Positions 16,758 to 24,280 of a stretch of DNA of 64,000 nucleotides are shown in pieces. The position numbers and the translations under genes were made by a program. Source of the stretch: Methyloradius palustris (GTDB taxonomy: Bacteria; Pseudomonadota; Gammaproteobacteria; Burkholderiales; Methylophilaceae); NCBI RefSeq assembly GCF_019703875.1, contig NZ_AP024110.1, forward strand, positions 1,798,001-1,862,000, given 5' to 3'. The first letter of the stretch is position 1, and the number at the start of each line of letters is the position of its first letter. The notes beneath the pieces are model-generated. The model saw only the letters and a program-made list of their open reading frames with translations. It ran no database searches and was not told the origin of the DNA.

Positions 16758-16779
16758 TTGATTATTGTACGACAATCAA
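16758..16779. promoter_or_regulatory. Candidate operator over the UmuD-like gene start
   Basis: ATTGT-ACG-ACAAT (16764-16776) is a 5-bp inverted repeat with flanking TTG/CAA. On the minus strand it contains a TACAAT -10-like hexamer 6 bp before the chosen ATG. A repressor bound here would block transcription of the UmuD-like gene. The regulator is unknown. The neighbouring LexA-like protein is the obvious candidate. Confidence 0.4.
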
Positions 16780-16856
16780 ACGAAAGTGAGTTAGTTAGAT
16801 GAAGAAAACCCCTAACAGCGCTTGCAAACTAATCTGATTACATTGATAATTTAATG

Positions 16857-16870
16857 AACGAACGTTCGTT
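16857..16870. promoter_or_regulatory. Perfect palindrome AACGAACGTTCGTT upstream of LexA-like gene
   Basis: A 14-bp perfect palindrome, 33 bp before the GTG start of the LexA-like gene, lies in the divergent region shared with the UmuD-like gene. It contains GAAC/GTTC half-sites but is not the CTGT-N8-ACAG box of typical betaproteobacterial LexA. It is a good candidate for an autoregulatory operator of this S24 protein. Confidence 0.5.
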
Positions 16871-16902
16871 TTAATTGTTGCTCAAATAAAATGAGGTGCC
16901 TT

Positions 16903-17505
16903 GTGATAAAAGAAACCATGAACCAAGCCAGTGAAGCTGATAGCAAATATCTAGGCCAATTGCAGGATTACTTTGCTAACCACCGCATATTGCCTAGCTA
17001 CAGCTATATGCAATCACTGCTGGGCATTAAGTCTAAAGCGACTATATCCAAACTGGTTGCTAGGCTTAAGTTGATTGGCTTTCTTGACCTCGCCCCTGAC
17101 AAAAAACTGGTACCAGGTTCACGCTTCTTTGAACGGCCTTTGTCAAATAACACGGTGCAAGCAGGCGCTTTTACCCAAGCTTATAGCGAGGGGACTGAAT
17201 ACCTGACGATTGATGAGCACCTCATCAGAAAACCATCCAAGACTGAGTTGATCCCCGTGCGTGGTGAATCGATGAAAGATGTGGGCATTATGGATGGCGA
17301 TATCGTAGTGGTTGAGAAGCGCCATCTAGCAAATATCGGCGACATCGTAGTGGCAATCATTGATAACGAATTCACCATCAAAACTTTGGGTAAAGAAAAA
17401 GACAAATTTGTACTGATCCCCGCTAATAGGGATTTCGATATTATTCGGCCAAAAGAGGCCTTTTCTATTTACGGCATTGTGGTTGGGCAGTTCAGGAGTT
17501 ATTAG
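16903..17505 (+). CDS. LexA-like S24 repressor
   Basis: A 200-residue protein with an N-terminal winged-helix DNA-binding region (about 14-62, containing ILPSYSYMQSLLGIKSKATISKL) typical of LexA. It has an autocleavage dipeptide A87-G88 in VQAGAF, catalytic S123 in GESMKD and K160 in EFTIKTL. It would repress until RecA-stimulated self-cleavage. An ATG at 16891 is in frame, but the GTG at 16903 has GAGG at ideal spacing. Its peptidase half resembles that of the divergent UmuD-like protein (EFTIKTLGK versus EFTVKTLGK). It may be an accessory regulator rather than the chromosomal LexA. Confidence 0.82.
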   Translation: MIKETMNQASEADSKYLGQLQDYFANHRILPSYSYMQSLLGIKSKATISKLVARLKLIGFLDLAPDKKLVPGSRFFERPLSNNTVQAGAFTQAYSEGTEYLTIDEHLIRKPSKTELIPVRGESMKDVGIMDGDIVVVEKRHLANIGDIVVAIIDNEFTIKTLGKEKDKFVLIPANRDFDIIRPKEAFSIYGIVVGQFRSY

Positions 17506-17521
17506 ATTATTCGCAGTTTTC

Positions 17522-17548
17522 GTAACTCCGCATCTATAGCCGAGTTAC
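17522..17548. repeat. Short inverted repeat upstream of cioA
   Basis: The arms GTAACTC (17522-17528) and GAGTTAC (17542-17548) flank 13 nt, just after the LexA-like gene and about 120 bp before cioA. It could be a weak terminator or an operator. Confidence 0.3.
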
Positions 17549-17670
17549 AAGCATCGAGTCAGGTGGATTATTAGTTAAATATTTTGGCAGCCCAGCGATT
17601 TTTTTATATTTTATGTGTCATAAGTATTCATTCAGATTTAACATATTGAAAATCACTAAGGTTACCCATC

Positions 17671-19089
17671 ATGTTAGGTTTTACAGCGCTTGAATTAGCC
17701 CGTATTCAGTTCGGTTTCACCATCTCGTTTCATATCATTTTCCCCTCTTTGACTATTGGTTTGGCTGCGTACCTTTTTGTGCTTGAAGGCTTGTGGCTCA
17801 AGACAAAAGACCAAGCCTATAAAGATTTGTACCATTTTTGGCTCAAGGTTTTTGGGGTTAATTTCGGCATGGGAGTGGTTTCTGGCCTGGTGATGTCTTA
17901 CGAGTTTGGTACTAACTGGGGTGGCTTTTCATCATTCGCGGGCAGCGTAACGGGACCATTGCTGGCCTATGAAGTATTGACAGCATTCTTCCTCGAGGCT
18001 GGATTCTTAGGCGTGATGTTGTTTGGCTGGAACCGCGTTGGGCCTGGCCTGCACTTTTTTGCTACAGGCATGGTGTCGCTGGGCACATTGATTTCAATGA
18101 CGTGGATTCTGGCCTCCAATAGCTGGATGCAAACACCACAGGGCTTTGAGATCATCAACAATATTGCCGTGCCTGTAGATTGGTTAAAGATTATTTTCAA
18201 CCCATCTTTCCCCTACCGTTTAATGCACATGGGCGTGGCGGCATTCTTGGCAACAGCCTTACTGGTTGGCGCAACTGCGGCATGGCAGCTACTGAACAAG
18301 CGTGATAACCAAGCGATTAGAACCATGCTATCCATGTCCATGTGGATGCTGGTGATCGTAGCGCCAATTCAGGCGGTGATTGGCGACTTTCATGGGCTGA
18401 ATACGGCAGAACACCAACCGGCAAAAATCGCAGCGATTGAAGGCCACTGGGAAAATAATCTAGGTGAAGCCGTGCCTCTATATCTATTTGGTTTGCCAAA
18501 CATGAAAGATGAAGTGACCGATTACGGTTTAGCAATACCGCATTTGGGCAGCCTGATTTTGACCCACTCATGGAATGGCCAGATTAAAGGCTTAAAAGAG
18601 TTTGCTCCTGAAGACAGGCCAAACGCCACCATCATCTTCTGGACGTTCCGCATTATGGTGGGCTTGGGAATGCTGATGATACTGGTTGGGTTTTGCAGTC
18701 TCTGGCTACGCCGCACCAAAAAGATGTATAGCAACACCCTATTCTTGCGCGCCTGTGTTTTGATGGGCCCCGCTGGGCTTATTGCGATTCTGGCTGGCTG
18801 GATGACCACTGAAATTGGCCGTCAACCTTGGGTGCTATATGGCGTGATGCGCACGACAGATGCAGTATCGAAGCATGATATTGCTTCACTAGCTGTTTCA
18901 TTAGGGCTGTTCATCCTGGTTTACTTCTTTGTGTTTGGCATAGGAGTGGCTTATGTGTTGAGGCTATTGAATAAAGGGCCTTACCCACATGAAGGTGATG
19001 AAACAGATGCTGGCGGCCCAGGCCATGACAAGAGCCCTATGCGGCCACTCTCATTGGCAGACGAATCTTTGCCAATCGCAGCGCCATAA
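17671..19089 (+). CDS. cioA: Cyanide-insensitive bd-type quinol oxidase subunit I
   Basis: Haem-bearing subunit of a cytochrome bd oxidase that reduces oxygen with quinol in the inner membrane. Visible features are H21 in FTISFHIIFPS, H in YRLMHMGVAA (near 191), KIAAIEGHW, and GRQPW near residue 385. The region between GRQPW and the Q-loop start is short. The short Q-loop places it in the CIO/CioA branch rather than E. coli CydA. Nine or so membrane helices fit 472 residues. It is followed by cioB after 44 bp. Confidence 0.93.
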   Translation: MLGFTALELARIQFGFTISFHIIFPSLTIGLAAYLFVLEGLWLKTKDQAYKDLYHFWLKVFGVNFGMGVVSGLVMSYEFGTNWGGFSSFAGSVTGPLLAYEVLTAFFLEAGFLGVMLFGWNRVGPGLHFFATGMVSLGTLISMTWILASNSWMQTPQGFEIINNIAVPVDWLKIIFNPSFPYRLMHMGVAAFLATALLVGATAAWQLLNKRDNQAIRTMLSMSMWMLVIVAPIQAVIGDFHGLNTAEHQPAKIAAIEGHWENNLGEAVPLYLFGLPNMKDEVTDYGLAIPHLGSLILTHSWNGQIKGLKEFAPEDRPNATIIFWTFRIMVGLGMLMILVGFCSLWLRRTKKMYSNTLFLRACVLMGPAGLIAILAGWMTTEIGRQPWVLYGVMRTTDAVSKHDIASLAVSLGLFILVYFFVFGIGVAYVLRLLNKGPYPHEGDETDAGGPGHDKSPMRPLSLADESLPIAAP

Positions 19090-19133
19090 GCGAGCTAAAA
19101 GAATGAATAAACTACAGTTAAGGAATAAACCCC

Positions 19134-20141
19134 ATGAGCTTTGATCTCTCCTTTATTTGGGGCATCGTGATATTTTTTGTCGTATTGATGTACGTGGTGA
19201 TGGACGGCTTTGACCTCGGCATAGGCATGCTCTACCCATTTCTGCCAGACCGCGGCGACCGCGATGTAATGATGAATACAGTCGCCCCAGTGTGGGATGG
19301 CAATGAGACGTGGTTGGTGCTCGGTGGCGCTGGCTTGATGGCGGCATTTCCCCTCGCCTATTCAGTGGTATTAAGCGCGCTGTACCTGCCGATTATCTTC
19401 ATGCTATTGGGTTTGATATTCCGTGGCGTGGCCTTTGAATTCAGGTTTAAAGCCCCTGATAATGAACGGCATATTTGGGATAAAGCCTTTATAGGTGGCT
19501 CAGTCACCGCAGCGTTCTTTCAGGGCGTAGTTGCTGGTGCATATATTCATGGCATACCCGTGGTTAACCGCGAGTTTGCAGGTGGCTCGCTAGACTGGTT
19601 AAGCCCATTCGCGATATTCACAGGCATTGGTGTGGTGATTGCCTATACATTCCTTGGCAGCACTTGGCTGATTATGAAAACTGAAGGCGAGCTTAAAAAG
19701 CGCATGACTGAGCTCACTTGGCCATTGGCTGGCTTGGTTATTGTCGCCATCTCGATTATCAGTATTTGGACACCGCTCGAATTCTCGGACATTGCACACC
19801 GCTGGTTTAGCCTACCCAACTTCTACTACTTATCGCCAGTACCAATTCTGGTGATAGTCAGCTTGATTTTTCTGGCTAAGACACTGCGTAGCGGCTCAGA
19901 TAGCGGACCATTTCTATCTGCACTGGCGCTAGTTTTACTCGGGTTTATTGGCTTGAGTATCAGCATATACCCCAACATTATCCCGCCTGGCATTTCGATT
20001 TGGGAGGCGGCTTCACCACCACAAAGTCAGTCGTTTGCCTTGGTTGGCATGCTGATCATTATCCCCATGATTTTGGGTTATACCTTGTGGGCTTATTACG
20101 TGTTCCGTGGAAAAGTGCGACATGGTGATGGGTATCACTAG
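19134..20141 (+). CDS. cioB: Cyanide-insensitive bd-type quinol oxidase subunit II
   Basis: Structural partner of CioA with about eight membrane helices. The N-terminal MYVVMDGFDLGIGML and PVWDGNETWLVLGG segments are diagnostic of CydB/CioB. Its 335 residues are normal for the CIO branch. The 3' end overlaps a small DUF2474 gene by 20 bp, indicating translational coupling within cioAB and its small subunit. Confidence 0.95.
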   Translation: MSFDLSFIWGIVIFFVVLMYVVMDGFDLGIGMLYPFLPDRGDRDVMMNTVAPVWDGNETWLVLGGAGLMAAFPLAYSVVLSALYLPIIFMLLGLIFRGVAFEFRFKAPDNERHIWDKAFIGGSVTAAFFQGVVAGAYIHGIPVVNREFAGGSLDWLSPFAIFTGIGVVIAYTFLGSTWLIMKTEGELKKRMTELTWPLAGLVIVAISIISIWTPLEFSDIAHRWFSLPNFYYLSPVPILVIVSLIFLAKTLRSGSDSGPFLSALALVLLGFIGLSISIYPNIIPPGISIWEAASPPQSQSFALVGMLIIIPMILGYTLWAYYVFRGKVRHGDGYH

Positions 20142-20304
20142 TCAACCAAACGGTAGCTTGCAAGAAACCACAGAATCAAGATTCAAACTGTGGTTTAAGC
20201 GTGTGGGCTGGCTGGTATTGATATGGTTTGCCAGCGTGCTAGCTTTGGGCGTTGTGGCTCTTGGACTGCGACTCTTTATGAATCTAATTGGCTTGAAAAG
20301 CTAA
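20122..20304 (+). CDS. DUF2474 small membrane protein of the cio operon
   Basis: A 60-residue protein with one membrane helix; the segment RVGWLVLIWFASVLALGVV is the DUF2474 signature. Such genes sit at the end of cioAB operons and are thought to be a single-helix accessory subunit analogous to CydX. The start is uncertain: in-frame GTG 20107, ATG 20122 and ATG 20128 all lie inside cioB. The middle one is given. Confidence 0.8.
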   Translation: MVMGITSQPNGSLQETTESRFKLWFKRVGWLVLIWFASVLALGVVALGLRLFMNLIGLKS

Positions 20305-20322
20305 GCTCGCAATTCAAAACTG

Positions 20323-20345
20323 GGCTTTAATGCTCAAAGCCTTTG
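20323..20345 (+). terminator. Possible terminator of the cio operon
   Basis: The hairpin GGCTTT/AAAGCC (20323-20328/20336-20341) with a 7-nt loop and a short T run lies between the convergent cio operon and cheZ. Confidence 0.4.
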
Positions 20346-20349
20346 CTAC

Positions 20350-21021
20350 CTAGAAGCCGAGGCTATCCAACAAGTCGTCCACTTGCTCCTGATTTGCAAC
20401 CACAAGCTCTGGCGCTGCTTCAGGTGCAATCTGCGGGCCATTCATCAAGCCGTTATCAGCCTCTTTAGCGACCGTTGGTGCGCCTGGGGTGAAATCAATC
20501 AACACTTGCACTAACTGCTGCTCGATACTTTGCGCGATTTCAGTGACTTTTTTGATGACTTGACCAGTTAAATCCTGAAAATCCTGCGCCATCATGATGT
20601 CCATCAACTGGGCTTTAGTAGCACTGGTACTCTCTATTGTTTTACCCAAGTATTCCAGCGTTTCATCGACCACTTTATCGTAATCAGTTTTAAGCGATGG
20701 TGTAGCTTTGATGGCTAACCATTGAGCTTGCAGGCTAGTAGCGCCTTCTGAAATCTGGTCTTGCAAGGGGTTGGCCAGATCAGTGGCATTCAGTACTTTT
20801 TCTGCTGCTTGTTGGGTCATGCGTGCGACATATTTCAAGCGATCACGCGCATCAGGAATATCATTTGCAGCGGTTTCAAGTAACTTATCGAAACCTAGCT
20901 CGCGCAGGCTATCGTGCAAGTTACGGGTCAGATGCCCAATACGATTCAGCACCTCATCTTGCGGGCTGAGTATCTCGCTGCTTACTTCTGTGACAGATGA
21001 CTGGGTGGACTCATTTGTCAT
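20350..21021 (-). CDS. cheZ: CheY-P phosphatase CheZ
   Basis: Dephosphorylates CheY-P to terminate the tumble signal. It is a 223-residue all-helical protein with the catalytic motif QDFQDLTGQ (D150, Q154 by analogy to E. coli D143/Q147). A flexible linker leads to the CheY-docking C-terminal peptide QVDDLLDSLGF. The start is 1 bp beyond the cheY1 stop, so the pair is coupled. A second CheZ-like protein is encoded at 33715. Confidence 0.95.
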   Translation of the reverse strand: MTNESTQSSVTEVSSEILSPQDEVLNRIGHLTRNLHDSLRELGFDKLLETAANDIPDARDRLKYVARMTQQAAEKVLNATDLANPLQDQISEGATSLQAQWLAIKATPSLKTDYDKVVDETLEYLGKTIESTSATKAQLMDIMMAQDFQDLTGQVIKKVTEIAQSIEQQLVQVLIDFTPGAPTVAKEADNGLMNGPQIAPEAAPELVVANQEQVDDLLDSLGF

Positions 21022-21022
21022 A

Positions 21023-21421
21023 TTAACCGCCCGCTTTTTCTAGCTTTTCAAATATTTTTGCTAACTTTTCTTCCAGCGTAGCAGCAGTAAAAGGCTTCAC
21101 CACATAGCCATTAGCGCCAGCTTGTGCGGCAGCGATAATGTTTTCTTTCTTGGCCTCAGCTGTCACCATCAATACTGGCAGTTTGGAAAGCTTTGGGTCA
21201 GCGCGTATTTGTTGGAGCATGGTCAGGCCATCCATATTCGGCATATTCCAGTCTGAGACCACAAACTCAAAATCACCATTTCTCAACATATTGAGCCCCA
21301 TCACGCCGTCTTCAGCTTCTTCTACATTGGTGTAGCCTAGCTCTTTTAATAGATTGCGGACGATCCGTCGCATGGTTGAGAAGTCATCCACGACAAGAAA
21401 TTTGGTATTGGGGTTTGCCAT
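21023..21421 (-). CDS. cheY: Chemotaxis response regulator CheY (first copy)
   Basis: Single-domain receiver that binds the flagellar switch when phosphorylated by CheA. The sequence FLVVDDFSTMRRIVRNLLKE and VVSDWNMPNMDG is almost that of enterobacterial CheY. The phospho-acceptor is D57, the switch Thr lies in MVTAEA and the Lys in VVKPF. The ATG at 21421 has GGAG upstream; a TTG one codon earlier was rejected. It is coupled to cheZ, which suggests that this is the switch-binding CheY. Confidence 0.96.
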   Translation of the reverse strand: MANPNTKFLVVDDFSTMRRIVRNLLKELGYTNVEEAEDGVMGLNMLRNGDFEFVVSDWNMPNMDGLTMLQQIRADPKLSKLPVLMVTAEAKKENIIAAAQAGANGYVVKPFTAATLEEKLAKIFEKLEKAGG

Positions 21422-21513
21422 CAATTACTCCATCTTTAATTCAATAATGTTCATACAGCTATCTTAATCAATTTTGTTGATTCACATTTATAAATCTAAT
21501 GTTACATGACTAA

Positions 21514-21534
21514 ACTGGCTGACTTAACGCCAGT
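21514..21534 (-). terminator. Weak hairpin after cheB
   Basis: Six-bp arms ACTGGC/GCCAGT with a 9-nt loop lie 18 bp downstream of the cheB stop on the minus strand. The T tract is poor, so it may attenuate rather than terminate before cheYZ. Confidence 0.3.
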
Positions 21535-21551
21535 GCCAAATAGCTAAATCC

Positions 21552-22628
21552 TTATACTCGCAATGAACGTGTGCCGTAGCGTGCGAGATGATCCATCACT
21601 CTGTGCGGCAGCTCATCGAGCGGGCCAACATCATCAACACCACCCGCTGCAATCGCCTCTTTGGGCATGCCGAACACAACGCAGGTGGCTTCATCCTGCG
21701 CAAAATTATAGGCGCCAGCCTCTTTCATCTTTAACATGCCCGCAGCGCCATCTTTACCCATGCCGGTGAGTATTACGCCAATACAGTTCTTGCCTGCGTA
21801 AGTCGCGGCTGATTCAAACAATACATCGACTGAAGGCTTGTGGCGATTCACTGGCTCGCCATCATCTAATTTGGTCATGTAGTTAGCGCCACTGCGGGTC
21901 AGTTGCAAATGTGAGTGGCCAGGGGCAACAAACGCATGTCCAGGCAATATGCGCTCTCCACCTTGTGCTTCGCTGACTGAAATTTTACATAAGCCATCTA
22001 AGCGCTTGGCAAAAGAATTGGTAAAACCAGGCGGCATGTGCTGTGTGATTAATATGCCTGGGCAGTCTGATGGCATTTGCATCAAAAAGGCCTTGATCGC
22101 TTCAGTACCGCCAGTTGAAGCCCCAATAATAATCAGCTTTTCACTACTGATGAGATTGTTGCCCACCATGGGCAAGGTGGATTTTGTAGGGGTGAGTGAT
22201 TTGCTGGATTCTATGGTTCTGGCAAATATCTTGGCCTGTGCTGCCGCGCGAATTTTATCAACAATCAAATCACTGTATTCACGGATGCCGTCAATAATGG
22301 CAAGCTTGGGCTTGGTCACAAAATCAACAGCGCCCAACTCCAGTGCGCGCATGGTGATTTCTGAACCACGCTCTGTCAATGTAGAGACCATGACCACGGG
22401 CATGGGGCGCAAACGCATTAAACGCTCGAGGAAATCCAGACCATCCATCTTGGGCATTTCAATATCTAGCGTCAGCACGTCTGGGTTGGTCTGCTTGATT
22501 AAATCGCGCGCGATAATGGGGTCAGGTGCAGTTGCCACCACCTCCATGTCTGGCTCACTGTTAATAATCTCGCTCAACAAGCTACGTATGAGCGCCGAAT
22601 CATCAATCACAAGTACTTTTATTTTCAT
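21552..22628 (-). CDS. cheB: Protein-glutamate methylesterase/deamidase CheB
   Basis: Removes methyl groups from receptors as the negative adaptation arm. It has an N-terminal receiver domain (D55 in LTLDIEMPKMDG) and a C-terminal methylesterase domain with the catalytic serine in GASTGGTEA, histidine in ITQHMPPGFT and aspartate in LTGMGKDGAAGM. Its 358 residues are standard. It follows cheD by 31 bp in the cheR-cheD-cheB run. Confidence 0.97.
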   Translation of the reverse strand: MKIKVLVIDDSALIRSLLSEIINSEPDMEVVATAPDPIIARDLIKQTNPDVLTLDIEMPKMDGLDFLERLMRLRPMPVVMVSTLTERGSEITMRALELGAVDFVTKPKLAIIDGIREYSDLIVDKIRAAAQAKIFARTIESSKSLTPTKSTLPMVGNNLISSEKLIIIGASTGGTEAIKAFLMQMPSDCPGILITQHMPPGFTNSFAKRLDGLCKISVSEAQGGERILPGHAFVAPGHSHLQLTRSGANYMTKLDDGEPVNRHKPSVDVLFESAATYAGKNCIGVILTGMGKDGAAGMLKMKEAGAYNFAQDEATCVVFGMPKEAIAAGGVDDVGPLDELPHRVMDHLARYGTRSLRV

Positions 22629-22659
22629 TTTATTGTCTCGTTATTCATTAACGATCAAG

Positions 22660-23271
22660 CTAGAAAAGCTCGACTTCTCCACCCACTGAATCTGTTTTCA
22701 AACGGTTTGCATAAGACTCTTCGCGCTTGAGCAAAGTGTCATTATTAAGTTGCCTGAGTTTTTTGACTAATACCCGCCCAGTTTTCGGGAAAAAATACAC
22801 TTTACGTGGGTATATATCATTCAAGTCTTCACCCACAACCTTGATCTGTTCAGTTTTCAGAAACCTCAATACAAAGTTTGCGTTACGCTCACCTACATTC
22901 ATAGTAGTAAAACCACGCAACACATTACCGCCACCAAACACTTTTGCTTCGAGATTCTCGCGCCTTGCGCCACCTTTAAGCAACTGGTTGATCAATACTT
23001 CCATAGCATAAGTGCCATAGCGCATGGATTCTGACACTGGGCTATCGCGGTCTGAGCTTGCACCATCAGGCAACATGAAATGATTCATACCGCCGATACC
23101 TGAGACTCTGTCACGAATACACGCGGATACGCATGAGCCTAACACCGTCACAATGACCATATCTTGGTCAGTATAGTAATACTCTCCAGGCGATATTTTC
23201 GCCGCATTACAATCAAAAGTACGGTCGTAATAAAGCGAGGTTGAGATTTCTTCATTCGCTAGGCTACTCAT
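22660..23271 (-). CDS. cheD: Chemoreceptor glutamine deamidase CheD
   Basis: Deamidates receptor glutamines and in some bacteria docks with CheC. The catalytic Cys is in VLGSCVSACIRD, the His in GGMNHFMLPDG and the Thr/Ser in the NVGERNANFVLRFL region. Its 203 residues fit the beta/gammaproteobacterial type. Start and cheR stop overlap in ATGA. The C terminus ends GGEVELF, an acidic-LF tail shared with the CheZ-like protein at 33715. A docking role for the tail is inference. Confidence 0.96.
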   Translation of the reverse strand: MSSLANEEISTSLYYDRTFDCNAAKISPGEYYYTDQDMVIVTVLGSCVSACIRDRVSGIGGMNHFMLPDGASSDRDSPVSESMRYGTYAMEVLINQLLKGGARRENLEAKVFGGGNVLRGFTTMNVGERNANFVLRFLKTEQIKVVGEDLNDIYPRKVYFFPKTGRVLVKKLRQLNNDTLLKREESYANRLKTDSVGGEVELF

Positions 23272-24143
23272 GCGAGATCAGCCTCATCTCTTTGCGTGAA
23301 CAATTTTGGTTTGCCGCTTGCCATTCCTGGCTTGCTTAATTCATATACCGTTTTGCCTCTGAGCTTTAATGCATCTGAGACATACAAAAAGTTCTCGGAA
23401 TGTCCTGCAAATAAGATTGCTTCAGGTTTCATCAATGGGACGAACTTGGCAAGAATTTTTGCCTGCGTAGGTTTATCAAAATAGATCATGACGTTGCGGC
23501 AAAAAATGGCGTCAAAAGGCTCTCTTAATGGCCAAGTATCCGCTAGTAGATTCAATTGCTGAAAGGTGATCATCTCGCGCAGTTCGTTTCTAACGCGCAC
23601 TAATCCCTCTTGTGAACCCTTGCCTCGCTGAAAAAAGGTTTTACAGCGAGTTGCTGACATTTTGCTCAATCTATCCTCGGGATAAACGCCGCGGGCAGCG
23701 GTGGCAAGTACGTTGGTATCAATGTCGGTTGCAATGATTTTGACTGGCGGCGTTAGTGTGCCAAAAGCCTCACAGGCGGTCATGGCTATGGTGTATGGCT
23801 CTTCGCCTGTTGATGCTGCAGAACACCAGATGGTGATAGGCGTTTTGATGTGCTGTATGTGCTCCATCAAAATCGGAAAATGATGCTCCTCACGAAAAAA
23901 AGACGTGAGGTTAGTCGTCAATGAATTGGTAAAAGCTTCCCACTCATCTGGGTTCTTTTCATTTTGCAGATATTCAAGATATGTCTTGAACGAATTTAAG
24001 CCTAAAACTCTTAAACGGCGCCCCAATCGGCTGTAGACCATATCAGTTTTAGCTTCGGACAATGAAATGCCCGCACGCTCATAAATTAGCTTACGTACAG
24101 TCGCAAAATCATGCGGGGTAAATTCAAACTCACGAGCGTCCAA
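23268..24143 (-). CDS. cheR: Chemoreceptor methyltransferase CheR
   Basis: S-adenosylmethionine-dependent methylation of receptor glutamates. It has an N-terminal helical substrate-binding domain and a C-terminal Rossmann domain with CSAASTGEEPYTIAM and DAIFCRNVMIYFD. Its 291 residues are standard. The beta-subdomain that binds the receptor tail is present, and both receptors here end in the matching DWEEF peptide. It lies 137 bp after mcp1, so it may have its own promoter or be read through. Confidence 0.96.
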   Translation of the reverse strand: MDAREFEFTPHDFATVRKLIYERAGISLSEAKTDMVYSRLGRRLRVLGLNSFKTYLEYLQNEKNPDEWEAFTNSLTTNLTSFFREEHHFPILMEHIQHIKTPITIWCSAASTGEEPYTIAMTACEAFGTLTPPVKIIATDIDTNVLATAARGVYPEDRLSKMSATRCKTFFQRGKGSQEGLVRVRNELREMITFQQLNLLADTWPLREPFDAIFCRNVMIYFDKPTQAKILAKFVPLMKPEAILFAGHSENFLYVSDALKLRGKTVYELSKPGMASGKPKLFTQRDEADLA

Positions 24144-24280
24144 AACATTCTCTTTCTTTACAAACTGTTGTTGTAAAACTTAATGTAGCTTTTGAATGGC
24201 AACAACAAAGTTCATATTGCTTGCTTTAATGTACTCAAAGGCCCTTGATTGAGCGGCCTTGAGCAATAACTTATCAGGTT

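Noticed and set aside
16758..16902. Canonical betaproteobacterial LexA box CTGT-N8-ACAG in the divergent S24 region
   Set aside because: No such site was found by eye; only the two other palindromes are present.
14855..17670. Integrated element with direct repeats of the tRNA-Lys 3' end
   Set aside because: No second copy of the tRNA 3' end and no integrase gene were found between the tRNA and cioA; only composition and gene content suggest transfer.
21523..21538. Sigma-54-like TGGCAC-N5-TTAAG on the minus strand upstream of cheY1
   Set aside because: The -12 element lacks the required GC, and the sequence is better explained as part of a small hairpin.
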